The notes under the pieces were generated by a model. The model had not been told where the DNA came from. It searched no databases and saw nothing but the letters and a program-made list of their open reading frames with translations. From Teratosphaeria epicoccoides (lineage: Eukaryota; Ascomycota; Dothideomycetes; Mycosphaerellales; Teratosphaeriaceae), in NCBI GenBank assembly GCA_021401465.1, contig JADDMT010000003.1, forward strand, positions 310,001 to 374,000: DNA of 64,000 nt, read 5' to 3'. A program made the translations under genes and the position numbers. Positions 10,821 to 21,666 of the stretch are shown here, piece after piece. Numbering within the stretch: the first letter of the stretch is position 1; the number at the start of each line of letters is the position of its first letter.

Positions 10821-13688
10821 GATATGCTTCTGCTTCTCGTCATGATTGATGCTGCACGGACTGAGCGGGGCGTGTGGGAGAGCGATAGCGTAGGGCCATG
10901 TATGCCTCCCGGCCTGCCACCTGCCACCGACACGACGAGATTGTGAACGGGACGAGCGGCGCCGAAATTCGCGCAGGATGCATGCGATGGGCTGTGCATG
11001 TGAATTCAGAATGGCCGGCAGCCTTGGCCGCACTGCCAGTCGTGTGCAAGAAGGATCCTTGGGGGGGGGGGGAGCGGGCGAAGGTTATGGTCAAGTCTTG
11101 TGCACACCAGAAACAAGCACGCAATAATCACCATGCAGCCCGGGCTGGCCGAACAATTCTCCCGCGACGAGTCTGCGTCACGTGCATTGTGCATTATTGT
11201 TGTGGCGCGGGGAGGGACGACTGACTCTGGCTTCTGGAAAGACGTGGAACAAGGGAAGGTGGGGGGGCGAGAAGGCTCAGAAGGGCAAGTACTCAGCCAC
11301 ACCGGGAGCCCTTAGCGTTTCCCGCGATGCATCCCCGAATCTATTTCCGTGCACCCGCGCTTCCGCCGTCCATCATACGTATGATATATGATACATGTAA
11401 TCGGCGGAACGGTGAAGATTGCGCACATCGTGTAGGAGTGCATCAAGGCATCATCATGTGGCGTCGGAGCGTCTTGCCTGCGCCCGGAGAGCCTAAAACA
11501 ACCTTCGACATGCCGTGCCCGGTAGCGCCGTGTCGCAGATAATCTTAGGCTTCTTGTTCCATGGCCAAGATAGCCAAGATCGCCACGCCCGACCGCACCA
11601 CTGCTCCAGCATGCCATGTTCGTGCGAATCTCCCCGGCAATAATATGCATGAGTTTTGCCGCTGCTCCAAGCCGCTGGCGACCCGCACGAAATGAGATGC
11701 GGAGGAGAGCGCGCGTGTGATGGTCAACTCTACGCGGCACCGCATCAACCTACTGCAAGCGGTAAAGACAATTTGCCCGCATCTGCCGGTGCGAAGGGAG
11801 GCGTCTCCCGAGCCTCTGCAGGCCCCGACGGTCCGACTGCGGGAGCGGTGGGGTGGAGGGAGCGACGTTCAGGCGGTTCATGACACACCGAGACGGGCCG
11901 AGCGCTTCCTTCCGGTTGGGCCGCTCTGCCAGACTGCATCCACCGCGTCACATGGCGGGGAGACTGTCTGGCAGCCACGTGCGACACAGAAACAGCAGAT
12001 ATGCACCCCCGGCCCCCCGCGGACCATGCCCACGGGATGCCCGGCTGATGTGGAGCAGGTCCGGCCTCATGAGTCAGTCAGGACAGCGTGAAGCCATCCC
12101 CGGCGGATGGCGAAAGCACGAGCATGCACAAATGCGGTTCGCTTGGACAGGATCCATGACCCACAGGCATTTCACTCGGTCTCACGCTGACGGTGCTGTT
12201 GGCAAGTTTTTGACTCAACCATAATCTCACGTAGCAAGATGAGACGACAGGAGCGAGCATGGGGGTCGAGAGCCGCGAGGAGGATAAGCCTCCGCTCACG
12301 TCAATTTCACTCCTTGTGACCAACTGAAGCACTCTGACACTAGCTTTCCGTGCACTTGATATGCATGTCTCGCGCAGGCGGCACAGCGCGACTGAAGCCT
12401 CTCATGTCTGCTGGAACATCGCCACCAATCCCGCCGTCGCCGGCGTGAGCGGCGCATGTTGATACTGGATTGCACAATCGCCGCCGGCGGGAGAAATCAC
12501 TGATGGAGCCCGATCAGACGATCCGATCTTCACCCTCGCGAGCGGCTCATGCATATCATATGCGGCTCCGCAGGTCTCGGCATGCTGCAAGGATCATTCG
12601 ATATGCTCTTGCGATCATGGCTTTTCAATACTGCACGTGCACACTCAGCAGCACCCATTCGAGCAGCGTGGGGCCAACTAAACCGCGCAAATTCCTTGCA
12701 AGCACACGCGTAGCTGCCCTCGACCCATCCCCAATGCAAAGACCCATGTCGGGCAGCATTCCGATAGACCTTCTTCCTCAGGCGTTCTTGCGACTTTGAT
12801 GTCTCCACCCTGGACCGCTGCCATTGCCTACCTATCCATCCGTTCAGTCAAGCTGTCCGGCTGAGGTCCCAGCTGGCTGGCTGATGCAGTCCCAACGGAA
12901 CAGTCATGCTCCGACTTGGTCTCTGGACGAGCCGTCAATCAGATTCGAGCAGAAGCACTTTACGAAAGATGAATACCGTCTCGGCCATCGCGACCCGGCA
13001 GGTCGACTGAACAGCTGATCTACTCATCGTCGATAATACCTGATGGCAAGGCTCATCCATTAGAATCGAACCAGCATGATCATATGCCATTGTAAGCGGG
13101 AAGATGCATTGGTTGGGGCTACACGCATATTGAACGCATACTATGCAAGCGGACGCCCGTTTTGCGATCAGACCGGCTCTACGCGAGCAACAGAGACTAT
13201 ACTGATGAGAGTCCTCTCATCAAACAGCCAAGTTCCGCTGGACCGGGTCCAACTCTCGCCACCGCGTCGTGTTGATCTACCCGACGGCGCCTCCGTCCAC
13301 ATCACGAGTGCCCGGCCGACAAATCCGAAGGTGAAGGCATTGTCGGCGCTGGAGCTCGCACGCAAGAAGTCAAGATCAGTCGCTCGGTCACGAACGGCTT
13401 GACTGACCGTTTGAGATGTTTTTGCTTGACGGGACCAGAACACACGAGTGAAATCAGACCGTGCCAGCAAAGCCGTAGACAGACCACACACCCCGAAACC
13501 CCACCCCGCGACCCGGACAGCCCAGTCGACTCACACAGACCTCACTCAGAACTACAACAAGACACTCACTCCCCCCATCAGCAAAAACATGCCACACACA
13601 CCCCCAACCCCACGCCGTCCGAACGAACGAACCACTGCAAAGGACCCACGGAAGCAGTGGCAGACACAACTCAACTGACTCCCCCTTT

Positions 13689-13689
<1 letters not shown>

Positions 13690-13732
<43 letters not shown>
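13690..13732. repeat. (CT)21 microsatellite
   Basis: Uninterrupted CT dinucleotide run about 650 bp downstream of the stop of the channel-like gene. Confidence 0.97.
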
Positions 13733-13735
<3 letters not shown>

Positions 13736-14378
13736 TCCTCCCTTCTCTCAAAAGCCACTACTAATCCACGACGCTTTTCCAGAGACAATGTACAAAGACG
13801 GAGCGGAGAGTGCACCACTTCTGTGCCTGCTGCGGCGTCTGCAATGAAGGAAACCCCTGCATGGACGGATTGACTGATTGCACGTACCATGACCGAGCGC
13901 TATCGCGGGCGAGGAGAGAAAGGAAAAAGGAAGAAAGAAGGGAAAGAGGACTCGCACAAGCGCAGGGGGAGAAGGGAAAAATGAAGAGGAGACTTTGCAT
14001 CCTCAGCGCTTTCTTTTTGGTGTGTCAGGTTCTTCTTTTTTTTTTGTTTCTGTCGTAGGGTGGTGAGTCCGCTAGACTATCTAGAGGCTATCCTGTGGAA
14101 TTTGAACGGAAAAAAAACAACAAAAAAAGCAAGAAAAAGAGAAGAAGAAGAAAAAGGGGGTATCGTCGTAGAGGCAGCGCATGCACAAGCGAGCATCGAG
14201 AAACCCAAACCACAAACATCCTCCTTGCTTCCTTCCCCCAAACACCGCGTAAATAAATGCCGCTAAACCACACCACAACCCCGTCGCCTCGCCATGCACG
14301 CAGAGGAAAAAATTCCACCCCCCAAAAACAACGCCAAGGAATATCATCCCTCTCCCTCCCCCCTCCCACCCCACCTTC

Positions 14379-17300
14379 TCAAAGATTAATCAAATCCAAA
14401 TTCGAAAAATCCGGCGGACTCCTCCCAAAAATCACCTTCCCCTTGACATTCAACGCCGTGCCCTGATTGCTCATCCAAAGATTCGTCTTCTTCGTCACCT
14501 CCGCCTTCCCCTCCTCCCTCCCCCCCACACCCGAACCCACCACCGTGCTCATCCGCTCCGCCCGCCGGATCTCGTCGTCAGACACCCCCAGCTTATCCCT
14601 CGGGATCCACACCACCGGCCGCCGCGCCCGCAACGCCGCGTGCTTGAACGCGAGCTGAACCAACAGGTCCCGATCGCGCGGACTCAAGTCCTCCAGCTCG
14701 TCCGCGAAACCTTCGTACAAGATATCCCCCTGCGTGCGTTTCTGCGCCTCCAGGTCCACCGCCGCAGCCTTCTCTTCGCGCCGCTGCTCCTGGATCGCTT
14801 TGAACCTACTCACCGCATCCTCGGGCTTGCGCGCCAAATGCCGAAACCCCCGCATCGGCCTCGACTTCCCCTCCTCCTCCTCCTCTTCTTCGTGTTCAGC
14901 GACCTCATACTCCTTCGCCCCGACTCCGCGGCTGCTACTCCTCCCCCCTCTCCTCCTTTCAGCAATATCCCTCTTCTCCCTCCTCTCCGCCGCCTCATCC
15001 CCGTCCTCATCCCTCCTCTCCCTCCGCTCAAGCACATCCTCAATATCCTCCACCTCGTCATCCACCCCATCACGATCCACATCCTGCACCATCGGCGCAA
15101 ACCTCCCCGCCTGCGCCCTCGCAAATTCCTCGTCCCGGATGACCGCCTCATCATCCAGCGTGATCGGTAAGTACTGAAACAACGGCTTAAACGTCGCATT
15201 CAACTGCCACTGGTATGCCGCCGTCAACACCGCCACCACAATCATAATCACCCCCTGCGGAATGCACGCCACATTCCCCGATGGCCCCGTGGAGATGAAG
15301 AAGTACCCGATCAGGCACAGCTCCAGAAAGTACACCCCGGTGAACAGCTGGTTGACGGCCACCGGGAACAACAGCCCCCCCGTGTCGAAGCGGAACTGGT
15401 ACACGTACAAGACGTTGTACCTGTACACCACCCAGAACACCCCATAGATAATTAACATAAACACCAAAATCAGCGGCGCGATGACACTGTAGATGATGCC
15501 AATGACGGCGAAATTCGTGAAGGCGGGATAGAAACTTCCCCACTGCACATTCTGCAACGTCGTCTCCCGCCTCCACTTGGCCCGCGCCGTGCTGTCAAAC
15601 AGCGGCGCGAACACGAACCACGCCACCAGACTCATGACCTGCACGAGCGCCGAAGCCGAGTTGCCCAGCGCCTGGATGAGGAGGTACGAGAAGAAGTAGT
15701 CGGAAGCGCCGGGCAGGGATTTCGCCAGGCTCTTAACCACTTCACCCGGGTTCTCGGCGAGCTGCGAGAAGAATTCCGTCAATCCGCTAGATATCGTGAC
15801 AACGAGGAAGACTTGGATCCAGAGGAAGGCGAAGTACCAGGCTTGCACGCCCAGCTGGACCGCGGCGCCCGTGGGCGCTCCCTGGAATTTGACGAGCAGC
15901 CGGAAGACGAGCGGCATGATGGCCAGGATGACGTTGAGGATCAAGGCGGGGAGGATACCTTGGAGGATCGACTGGACGGTTTTCGGAATGTTGGCGACCC
16001 AACCGAAGCCCGGTTTCTTGGCCAGGGACGTGAGGTTCGAGAGGAGGGAGGAGAAGGTGACGGGGATGGCGTAGAGGATGATGAGCATGACGCAGATGGA
16101 GAGGACGAGGATGGTGCGGATGTATTTCTCCCACCACTTGATGGCCATGTTGTCCCAGAGGACGTCGTCGGGGGAGATTTCGACGATGCGGGGAGCCATC
16201 TGCTGCGGGACGTGGTGGGAAAGGGATTGACAGGCCATGTGGGCGGCGACCTGGTGGTTGAATTGGACGAAGGCGGAGTTCATGAAGGGAAATTTCTCGA
16301 CGTCGTTCTGGTCGATTTCGATCTCGAGGTTCATGCGGGCGAGCTCGCGACGGAGGAAGTAGATCTTGTCGACCTTTTTGCCGACCAAGGGGATCGACGG
16401 ACACCAGCCTTGGTTGTCGCTGAGGAGAGGCAAACGCATCGTCTCGCGCTCTTTGGGCTCGATGTACCTACGCCATCGCGGATCCCCCTCCTGATCCTCA
16501 TCCACCGCCGGATCGAAAGCAGGAGGATACTCTTCCTTCGTTCCCGACTTCCAGAACGCGAGCTTTTCCACCCACTTGCTCGAGCTCACATCCTTATCAC
16601 TCTTCGGCACTCCCTGCGATTCTGCCTTCACCCTGACAGCCGTGGCGTTGAGCGGGAACTCATCATCGTCCGCCGTATGCGGTTGCGGCGAAGGCAGCGC
16701 AAGACCATGATCGTGATTCTTCCAAAATTTCCAGAGGCTATAGTGATCGACTGCGTGATGCTCTGGCGGCTCCTCAATCTGCATGCTGGACGTCGGCTTC
16801 GTGTCGCCCGAAGGCCGGGTCGTCCGCGTGTCTGACTGGCCGAGAGTGCGGTCACTCGCGGGACTATCCGCCTGAACATCCTGCCGGCTCCGTTGACTTT
16901 GAAACGTTGTCTGCCGCCCCAACTGATTGCGCATATACGCAGGTGTCTGCGCCGCGCCCAGTCGAGCCCCGGCATAGCCCGGACCACTGCTGCCGGCAGC
17001 ACCAGCTCCGATCATCTCGCCACTGAAGGTCCCAGACGGTATCGCCAATCCATCGATCTGGGGTATATCCAACCGCTGCTCCTTCGGAGTCCTCTTCGGC
17101 GTGGGAGGGCCCTCACCATCAGCCAACACGCTCTGCCGATACGCCTCATCGTCCATAACAAAGTTGTTACCAGCGTCTGCCGCATTGACCGTATCATCAA
17201 GCCTGTGCAGACCCTGATCGACACCACCAACGACCTTCTGCCCCAGCCCACCGACACCCTTGCCCACGGCGCCCAAGCCATATCCCACGGCACCCAAACC

Positions 17301-18437
17301 CTGCCCAAGCCCCGTATTCACCACGCCCAGCCCCACCTTATCCAAACCCTGCCCAAAAAAGCCCAGATTAGCAGCCTTCCGCCGCCTCGCCTGCCCCTTC
17401 GTCTTCTCCTCCTGCGCCTCCGCCTCCTTCAACCGATCGCTCAACATCCTCGGCGTCTCACCCTGATCGCCCGCCGTGACACCAGCCCCAAGGGCCGTCT
17501 CCTGCGCCTCCGCATCCCCAGCCGCCGCATCCTGCTTCCGCTCCTCCTTGCTTTTCTTCACGCCGAACTCCTTGTCCTGCTTCTTCATCTGCTTCTCATG
17601 CTTCTCCAAGCACAACCGGATCAACGCCGTTTCCGCCTCCTCCAGGCCCTTAGCCAGCGATGCGCGATACTGCACCTTGTCCGCCAACTCATCAAAATTC
17701 CGATTGATCCAAATATTCTTGATGCCACCGGGAAACACATCGTACAAGCCGGCCAGCGCCTCGTACGTCAACCACTTCCTCGGGATGCCGGTGACCAGCA
17801 CGGTCGTGGCGCTCGCTCTTATGCGATGCTGCGGCGACGTGAGGAAGGCCTGGCGCACGCGGATGTAGCCGCGCAGCTCCTTGTAGCACACGTAACCGAT
17901 CCAGGCCACGACCAGCACGGCCAGGATCAGATGCGCCCACAGCCGGTGACCGACGTGCCGGGTGCCCACGTTGCTGATGTTCAACTTGTCCAGGCCGGTC
18001 TGCTCGCCGCCTCCCCAGCGGTTGATGGGCAGCAGGATGGGCATGACGACCAGGGCGACGGGGAAGAAGATCTTCAACAACATGCGCAGATACCGCAAGA
18101 AGAAGTAGGCGTCCAGGCCGCACTTCTGGATCAGCGTGAGGTTCGTCGTCTGGAAGAGCGGGCGAAGCCATGAGATCAGGCCCGGCGGGGGCGGGGTGAC
18201 GCGGTGGCGCTGGGGGACGAGGAAGGAGCGGGGGCGGTAGATGCGTTTGAGTTTGATGCGGAGGAGGAGGAAGACGAGGAGTTGGATGCCGAAGGCGGCG
18301 GAGGCACCGGCGATGGCGGCGAGGAGGTTGTTGATGTTTTGGCCAGCGGAGGTGGAGGCCAGGCCGCTGTCGCAGTTGAGCCAGTCGAGGAAGGAGTGGG
18401 GGTCGCAGGTGGCGGAGGGTTGGGCGGGGGAGGACAT
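14379..18437 (-). CDS. CSC1/RSN1/PHM7 family membrane protein (OSCA/TMEM63-type channel family)
   Basis: Intronless gene for 1352 residues. Three N-terminal membrane segments (about residues 33-60, 115-140 and 165-190; the RSN1_TM part) lead into a long cytosolic region (PHM7_cyt) beginning TTVLVTGIPRKWLT. That region carries a large Gly-rich insertion (repeats of GxGLG, GAVGYGLGAVGKGVGGLG) and acidic/low-complexity stretches. About seven further segments follow, from IRTILVLSICVMLIILYAIP onward (the RSN1_7TM core). The charged tail (ERRERRDEDGDEAAERREKRD...) ends in a PHM7_ext-like segment (SPRDRDLLVQLAFKHAALRA). Family members include the hyperosmolality-gated calcium-permeable channels Csc1/OSCA1; RSN1 and PHM7 paralogues are less defined. 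The PHM7_ext tail points to the RSN1/PHM7 branch, so channel activity is inference. The start at 18437 is the first ATG of the frame. Confidence 0.93.
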   Translation of the reverse strand: MSSPAQPSATCDPHSFLDWLNCDSGLASTSAGQNINNLLAAIAGASAAFGIQLLVFLLLRIKLKRIYRPRSFLVPQRHRVTPPPPGLISWLRPLFQTTNLTLIQKCGLDAYFFLRYLRMLLKIFFPVALVVMPILLPINRWGGGEQTGLDKLNISNVGTRHVGHRLWAHLILAVLVVAWIGYVCYKELRGYIRVRQAFLTSPQHRIRASATTVLVTGIPRKWLTYEALAGLYDVFPGGIKNIWINRNFDELADKVQYRASLAKGLEEAETALIRLCLEKHEKQMKKQDKEFGVKKSKEERKQDAAAGDAEAQETALGAGVTAGDQGETPRMLSDRLKEAEAQEEKTKGQARRRKAANLGFFGQGLDKVGLGVVNTGLGQGLGAVGYGLGAVGKGVGGLGQKVVGGVDQGLHRLDDTVNAADAGNNFVMDDEAYRQSVLADGEGPPTPKRTPKEQRLDIPQIDGLAIPSGTFSGEMIGAGAAGSSGPGYAGARLGAAQTPAYMRNQLGRQTTFQSQRSRQDVQADSPASDRTLGQSDTRTTRPSGDTKPTSSMQIEEPPEHHAVDHYSLWKFWKNHDHGLALPSPQPHTADDDEFPLNATAVRVKAESQGVPKSDKDVSSSKWVEKLAFWKSGTKEEYPPAFDPAVDEDQEGDPRWRRYIEPKERETMRLPLLSDNQGWCPSIPLVGKKVDKIYFLRRELARMNLEIEIDQNDVEKFPFMNSAFVQFNHQVAAHMACQSLSHHVPQQMAPRIVEISPDDVLWDNMAIKWWEKYIRTILVLSICVMLIILYAIPVTFSSLLSNLTSLAKKPGFGWVANIPKTVQSILQGILPALILNVILAIMPLVFRLLVKFQGAPTGAAVQLGVQAWYFAFLWIQVFLVVTISSGLTEFFSQLAENPGEVVKSLAKSLPGASDYFFSYLLIQALGNSASALVQVMSLVAWFVFAPLFDSTARAKWRRETTLQNVQWGSFYPAFTNFAVIGIIYSVIAPLILVFMLIIYGVFWVVYRYNVLYVYQFRFDTGGLLFPVAVNQLFTGVYFLELCLIGYFFISTGPSGNVACIPQGVIMIVVAVLTAAYQWQLNATFKPLFQYLPITLDDEAVIRDEEFARAQAGRFAPMVQDVDRDGVDDEVEDIEDVLERRERRDEDGDEAAERREKRDIAERRRGGRSSSRGVGAKEYEVAEHEEEEEEEGKSRPMRGFRHLARKPEDAVSRFKAIQEQRREEKAAAVDLEAQKRTQGDILYEGFADELEDLSPRDRDLLVQLAFKHAALRARRPVVWIPRDKLGVSDDEIRRAERMSTVVGSGVGGREEGKAEVTKKTNLWMSNQGTALNVKGKVIFGRSPPDFSNLDLINL

Positions 18438-18541
18438 GGTTGTGCCACACCCGGGGACCGAGAGAGGTGAAGATTACACTAGCAGTACGTACTTCCAAGC
18501 GTACCACATGGCAAGCAAGCAAGCAAGTATGCAGTCACTAG

Positions 18542-18544
<3 letters not shown>

Positions 18545-18572
<28 letters not shown>
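18545..18572. repeat. (TG)14 microsatellite
   Basis: TG dinucleotide run about 110 bp upstream of the channel-like gene's start codon, probably inside its promoter or 5' UTR. Confidence 0.97.
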
Positions 18573-18580
<8 letters not shown>

Positions 18581-18815
18581 AAAGAGAGTTCCAGACCCTC
18601 GCTTCCTCCACTCCCTCCAGAATTACATTGGACGTTACTAAAACGGAAAGTCAAGAAAAAGGAGGGAAGAAGAAGAAGAAGGAGGAGGAGAGAAGTGGAA
18701 CACCAAGCGAGGAAATCGCATCTGGCATCGAGCGCGTAGTGACGACCATAAGTCTCCCAGATTAAGTTCGAGCCAATCACAGCAAACGGTCAGATGTCCA
18801 CATTGATGGATTCAG

Positions 18816-18841
18816 TCAATCAATCAATCAATCAATCAATC
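18816..18841. repeat. (TCAA)6 tetranucleotide repeat
   Basis: Six and a half TCAA units in an AT-rich intergenic stretch. Confidence 0.95.
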
Positions 18842-19929
18842 CAACATTCACTATTCCTGAATAAAAGGTAACGAGATGACCAGGGATGCATAAATTATAT
18901 CATTCAATCAAATTATGGTCAATGATTGATTATTTATCCATCAGATATTGCAATTCGATTGAGGACGCGGGATATTCCGATTGATGAGTCATGTCTGCCC
19001 TTGACATCGATAAATGCGACCTTACGCGTCTCGTCTGGCTATCCATCAACGCGAAGGACACGATGCTGGTATCGTATCTCAAGCTCAAGAGGACGATTCA
19101 TGTTTGTGAAGTGAGGACGTGTGCGAAGCTTCTCGGAGCGGATGAACCCGTCCCAGATAGCCTAAGGCACCTCAAGTTCCTTACCGGACCCTGCCATGCG
19201 GGCCCAAGTGATGCCAAGACATATTTATGATATTATAAAACCTTTATGACAGTTTCATGTTTCCTTGGTAAGTCTAGCGTTCATGAATAATATATGACGG
19301 GATGCATCCCTCTCAGTGACTCATGTGTCGATTTGCCTTCACCGTCCTCAGTTCCCATTTCAGAATTCACAGGGACAGTGACTCATGTCCAAAAGACACA
19401 GCCTGAGAGCAAAAACCCCTACCTACCGACCTAGACATCGCTCCCCCACGCGCCATCGCCGTGCTCAAGCATGACAATGGAAAGCATGCATACCTCCGTG
19501 ACGAAAGAGCACAGTACAGTAGAGTCAGGTAGCTAGCGAGCTGTTCGAACCAACCAAAACTTTCCATGCAGATAACAGAACGGCATACACTAAAAATTAT
19601 CTCCCTATGCCATCCACCCACCACCGCCTTCCAAACAGAAAGAAAAAAAAACAGAAAAGATCCCACCCGTCGTGATGCCAAAACCCCAATTCATCTCCTC
19701 ATTGTCCTCATCATGATATATATATACGTGTATATAGATGCCGGAACAGCCTCGACCCGGTGAGAGCCGTCGAATACTCTATACTGCAGCCGCTACTGTA
19801 TTCGCCTCCCTTTCCCCAAACGACGCCGCCGCCAAGAACGCTGTCACCAGAAAAGCCACAACCGATATGGGGATTATTCGGCTCCCACTCCACCCGAACC
19901 ACTCACCACGCACTCCCTCCCTTTTCTCA

Positions 19930-21666
19930 TCACACCGGCTGCGCCCACTCGAGCACCTCCAATGCCAACATCACCAGCACCAACGTGCTCGGAAAAATCG
20001 CCACCACATAACTCGCCGTCAACAACGAGCTCATCGCCCCCATGAACACATCGTTCAGCTGACAAATCTGCGCCAGCTGCAGCGCGCTCGGCGCCCCTGT
20101 CAACAAGAAACACACGATGATGAAGATCGGGTCGTCCAAAATGCTGATCGGCACAAACTTGGCCGCCAGCGCCAACACCGGCGCCATGATGACGGTCGGG
20201 AGCACCATGCGCGACAGCAGCGACGCGTAGAGCAGTTTCCGCTCCTCGGCCTTCTCGTGCGGGGTCGTGGCGAGTTGGTCCTGCGGAAGTGTGGAGCGCG
20301 CGAGGTTGGCGCCGAGCACGACGAGGATGAGGGGGACGGCGACGTTGCCGGATTGCTGCACGGCGCGGGTGACGGAGTTGTTGACGAGCGTGCCCGGGGT
20401 GAAGAAGAGGCGCTGGAGGGCGGGGATGGAGGCGACGACGAGGGCGATGAGCATGGCCCAGAGCGGCGGGTTCATTTGGCGCCAGACGCCGGCCCAGAAG
20501 GCGGAGTGGTAGTAGGCGAAGGTGGTGAGGGGTTTTTGGAGCCAGGGGGGCAGGCGGCGGTAGATGTTGTTGGAGAAGGTGGAGAGGGTGGAGGTGAGCG
20601 TGCGCCAGGCCTTGAGGAGGTGGCGGCGGGCGCGGTGGAGCGGTCGCGTCCAGGAGGGAGATCCGTCGTAGGATTTGGGGGAGCCGGTGGAGTAGTCGGG
20701 GAAGGTGGTGATGTGGCCAGTGCTTCTCGCTCGGTCTTCCAGGCCGTGATGCGGACGCGGCGGCGAGGGCGGGTGATGACGCATGAAGTGGCGTGGTTCG
20801 CTGGAGAGGTTGTTGCCATTGGCGGCGGTGGACGGGATGATTTCGGGTCGGTCTCCGTCCTCGCTCGACGACGCAATGCTAGCGGTGCCGGGTGAGTGCG
20901 AACCCGAGCTGAAACCCGAGTCGGGTGCCTTGTGGTGGTGGTGGTGGTGGTGCTTCTTTCCGTTGCCATTCATGGCGACATCGTCCGGGTCGTCCCTATA
21001 CTCGCCTTCCTCGATGTATCGCTGCTGCGCCGCCTCTTGCGCCCTCTCGTCGTCGTCGTAGGCCGTGGCAGGCTTCAACAGCACGCTGTAGCCCCAGGTC
21101 CACCGCAGCAGCTGGCCGAGCTGCTGGAAGATGAGCAGGTACAGGATGCCTCGTGCTGCGACCTCGTTGTCGTTATCGCCGGGGATCTTGTCCCAATGCA
21201 GGCCCGAAATGGTCTTGCTCAAGCTCAGGACCAAGGATATCGGCAAGCTGTTGCTGTTTCCAAACACTCCCATGGCGAGGATGAAATTTTTCTGCCTCTT
21301 CTTCTCCTTCTTCGCGAATCCAAACAGCTTGGCCATCATCTGAGCGCACGCCCAGCTCACCATGGTCTGGGCGGCGAAGATGAAGGGGATGACGACGAGA
21401 TCTGCCAGCTTGTCGGCGTTCAACTGGCTCGCCAATTTGGTAAAGACCAGACACGGGGTGAAGACCATGGTGTTGAGTTCGGCGACGAACTTCTGGCTGT
21501 TGGCGTCGAACATGCCGCTGTAGGCGACGACGAAGCCCGGCAGCGCGACGAAGATGACCTCGAGCACGGCTTCGCAGACGAGGCCGGCGAGGTTGAGGAA
21601 GTCGGGATGGTTGCCGTGGGCTTCGGCGACGCCGACCAGAGCCGCAGCGCTTGCCGACAAGCCCAT
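19930..21666 (-). CDS. Auxin efflux carrier (AEC) family membrane transporter
   Basis: Intronless; 578 residues from the ATG at 21666 (MGLSASAAALVGVAEAHGNH). The frame also offers an upstream ATG at 21810, giving 626 residues, but the extra 48 residues are Thr/Ala/His-rich and unlike the family's N-terminus. The PF03547-type bundle of N-terminal membrane segments carries typical motifs (KFVAELNTMVFTPCLVFTKL, AMGVFGNSNSLPISLVLSLS). A hydrophilic loop of about 220 residues carries a poly-His run and Ser/Pro-rich sequence. C-terminal membrane segments resume at LWAMLIALVVASIPALQRLF. Fungal members are predicted transporters of the ER or plasma membrane (yeast Ecm3 relatives), and the substrate is unknown. 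It is divergently paired with PBS2. Confidence 0.93.
   Translation of the reverse strand: MGLSASAAALVGVAEAHGNHPDFLNLAGLVCEAVLEVIFVALPGFVVAYSGMFDANSQKFVAELNTMVFTPCLVFTKLASQLNADKLADLVVIPFIFAAQTMVSWACAQMMAKLFGFAKKEKKRQKNFILAMGVFGNSNSLPISLVLSLSKTISGLHWDKIPGDNDNEVAARGILYLLIFQQLGQLLRWTWGYSVLLKPATAYDDDERAQEAAQQRYIEEGEYRDDPDDVAMNGNGKKHHHHHHHKAPDSGFSSGSHSPGTASIASSSEDGDRPEIIPSTAANGNNLSSEPRHFMRHHPPSPPRPHHGLEDRARSTGHITTFPDYSTGSPKSYDGSPSWTRPLHRARRHLLKAWRTLTSTLSTFSNNIYRRLPPWLQKPLTTFAYYHSAFWAGVWRQMNPPLWAMLIALVVASIPALQRLFFTPGTLVNNSVTRAVQQSGNVAVPLILVVLGANLARSTLPQDQLATTPHEKAEERKLLYASLLSRMVLPTVIMAPVLALAAKFVPISILDDPIFIIVCFLLTGAPSALQLAQICQLNDVFMGAMSSLLTASYVVAIFPSTLVLVMLALEVLEWAQPV
20932..20952. repeat. GTG/CAC codon repeat coding for poly-His
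   Basis: Trinucleotide run within the AEC-type gene. On the coding strand it gives about seven consecutive His codons in the cytosolic loop, following a Lys-Lys pair. It is likely length-variable between strains. Confidence 0.9.

Larger units (their letters stand above)
9354..14378. other. 5-kb gene-free stretch rich in simple repeats
   Basis: Contains the promoter of the minus-strand regulator and the 3' flank of the channel-like gene. It holds three long CT-type tracts or compound tracts, a CAG run, a 12-bp minisatellite and a G-run near 11060. Frames here are short or low-complexity translations of the repeats. I found no spliceable gene. Confidence 0.6.
18438..19929. other. Intergenic region with microsatellites
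   Basis: Promoter side of the channel-like gene and 3' flank of the AEC-type transporter. It is AT-richer than its surroundings (18780-19320). A 79-codon frame at 18991-19230 has no recognisable features. Confidence 0.55.

Noticed and set aside
15813..18173. Long plus-strand frames of 340 and 426 codons
   Set aside because: Antisense shadows of the CSC1/RSN1-type gene, which has full family conservation on the minus strand.
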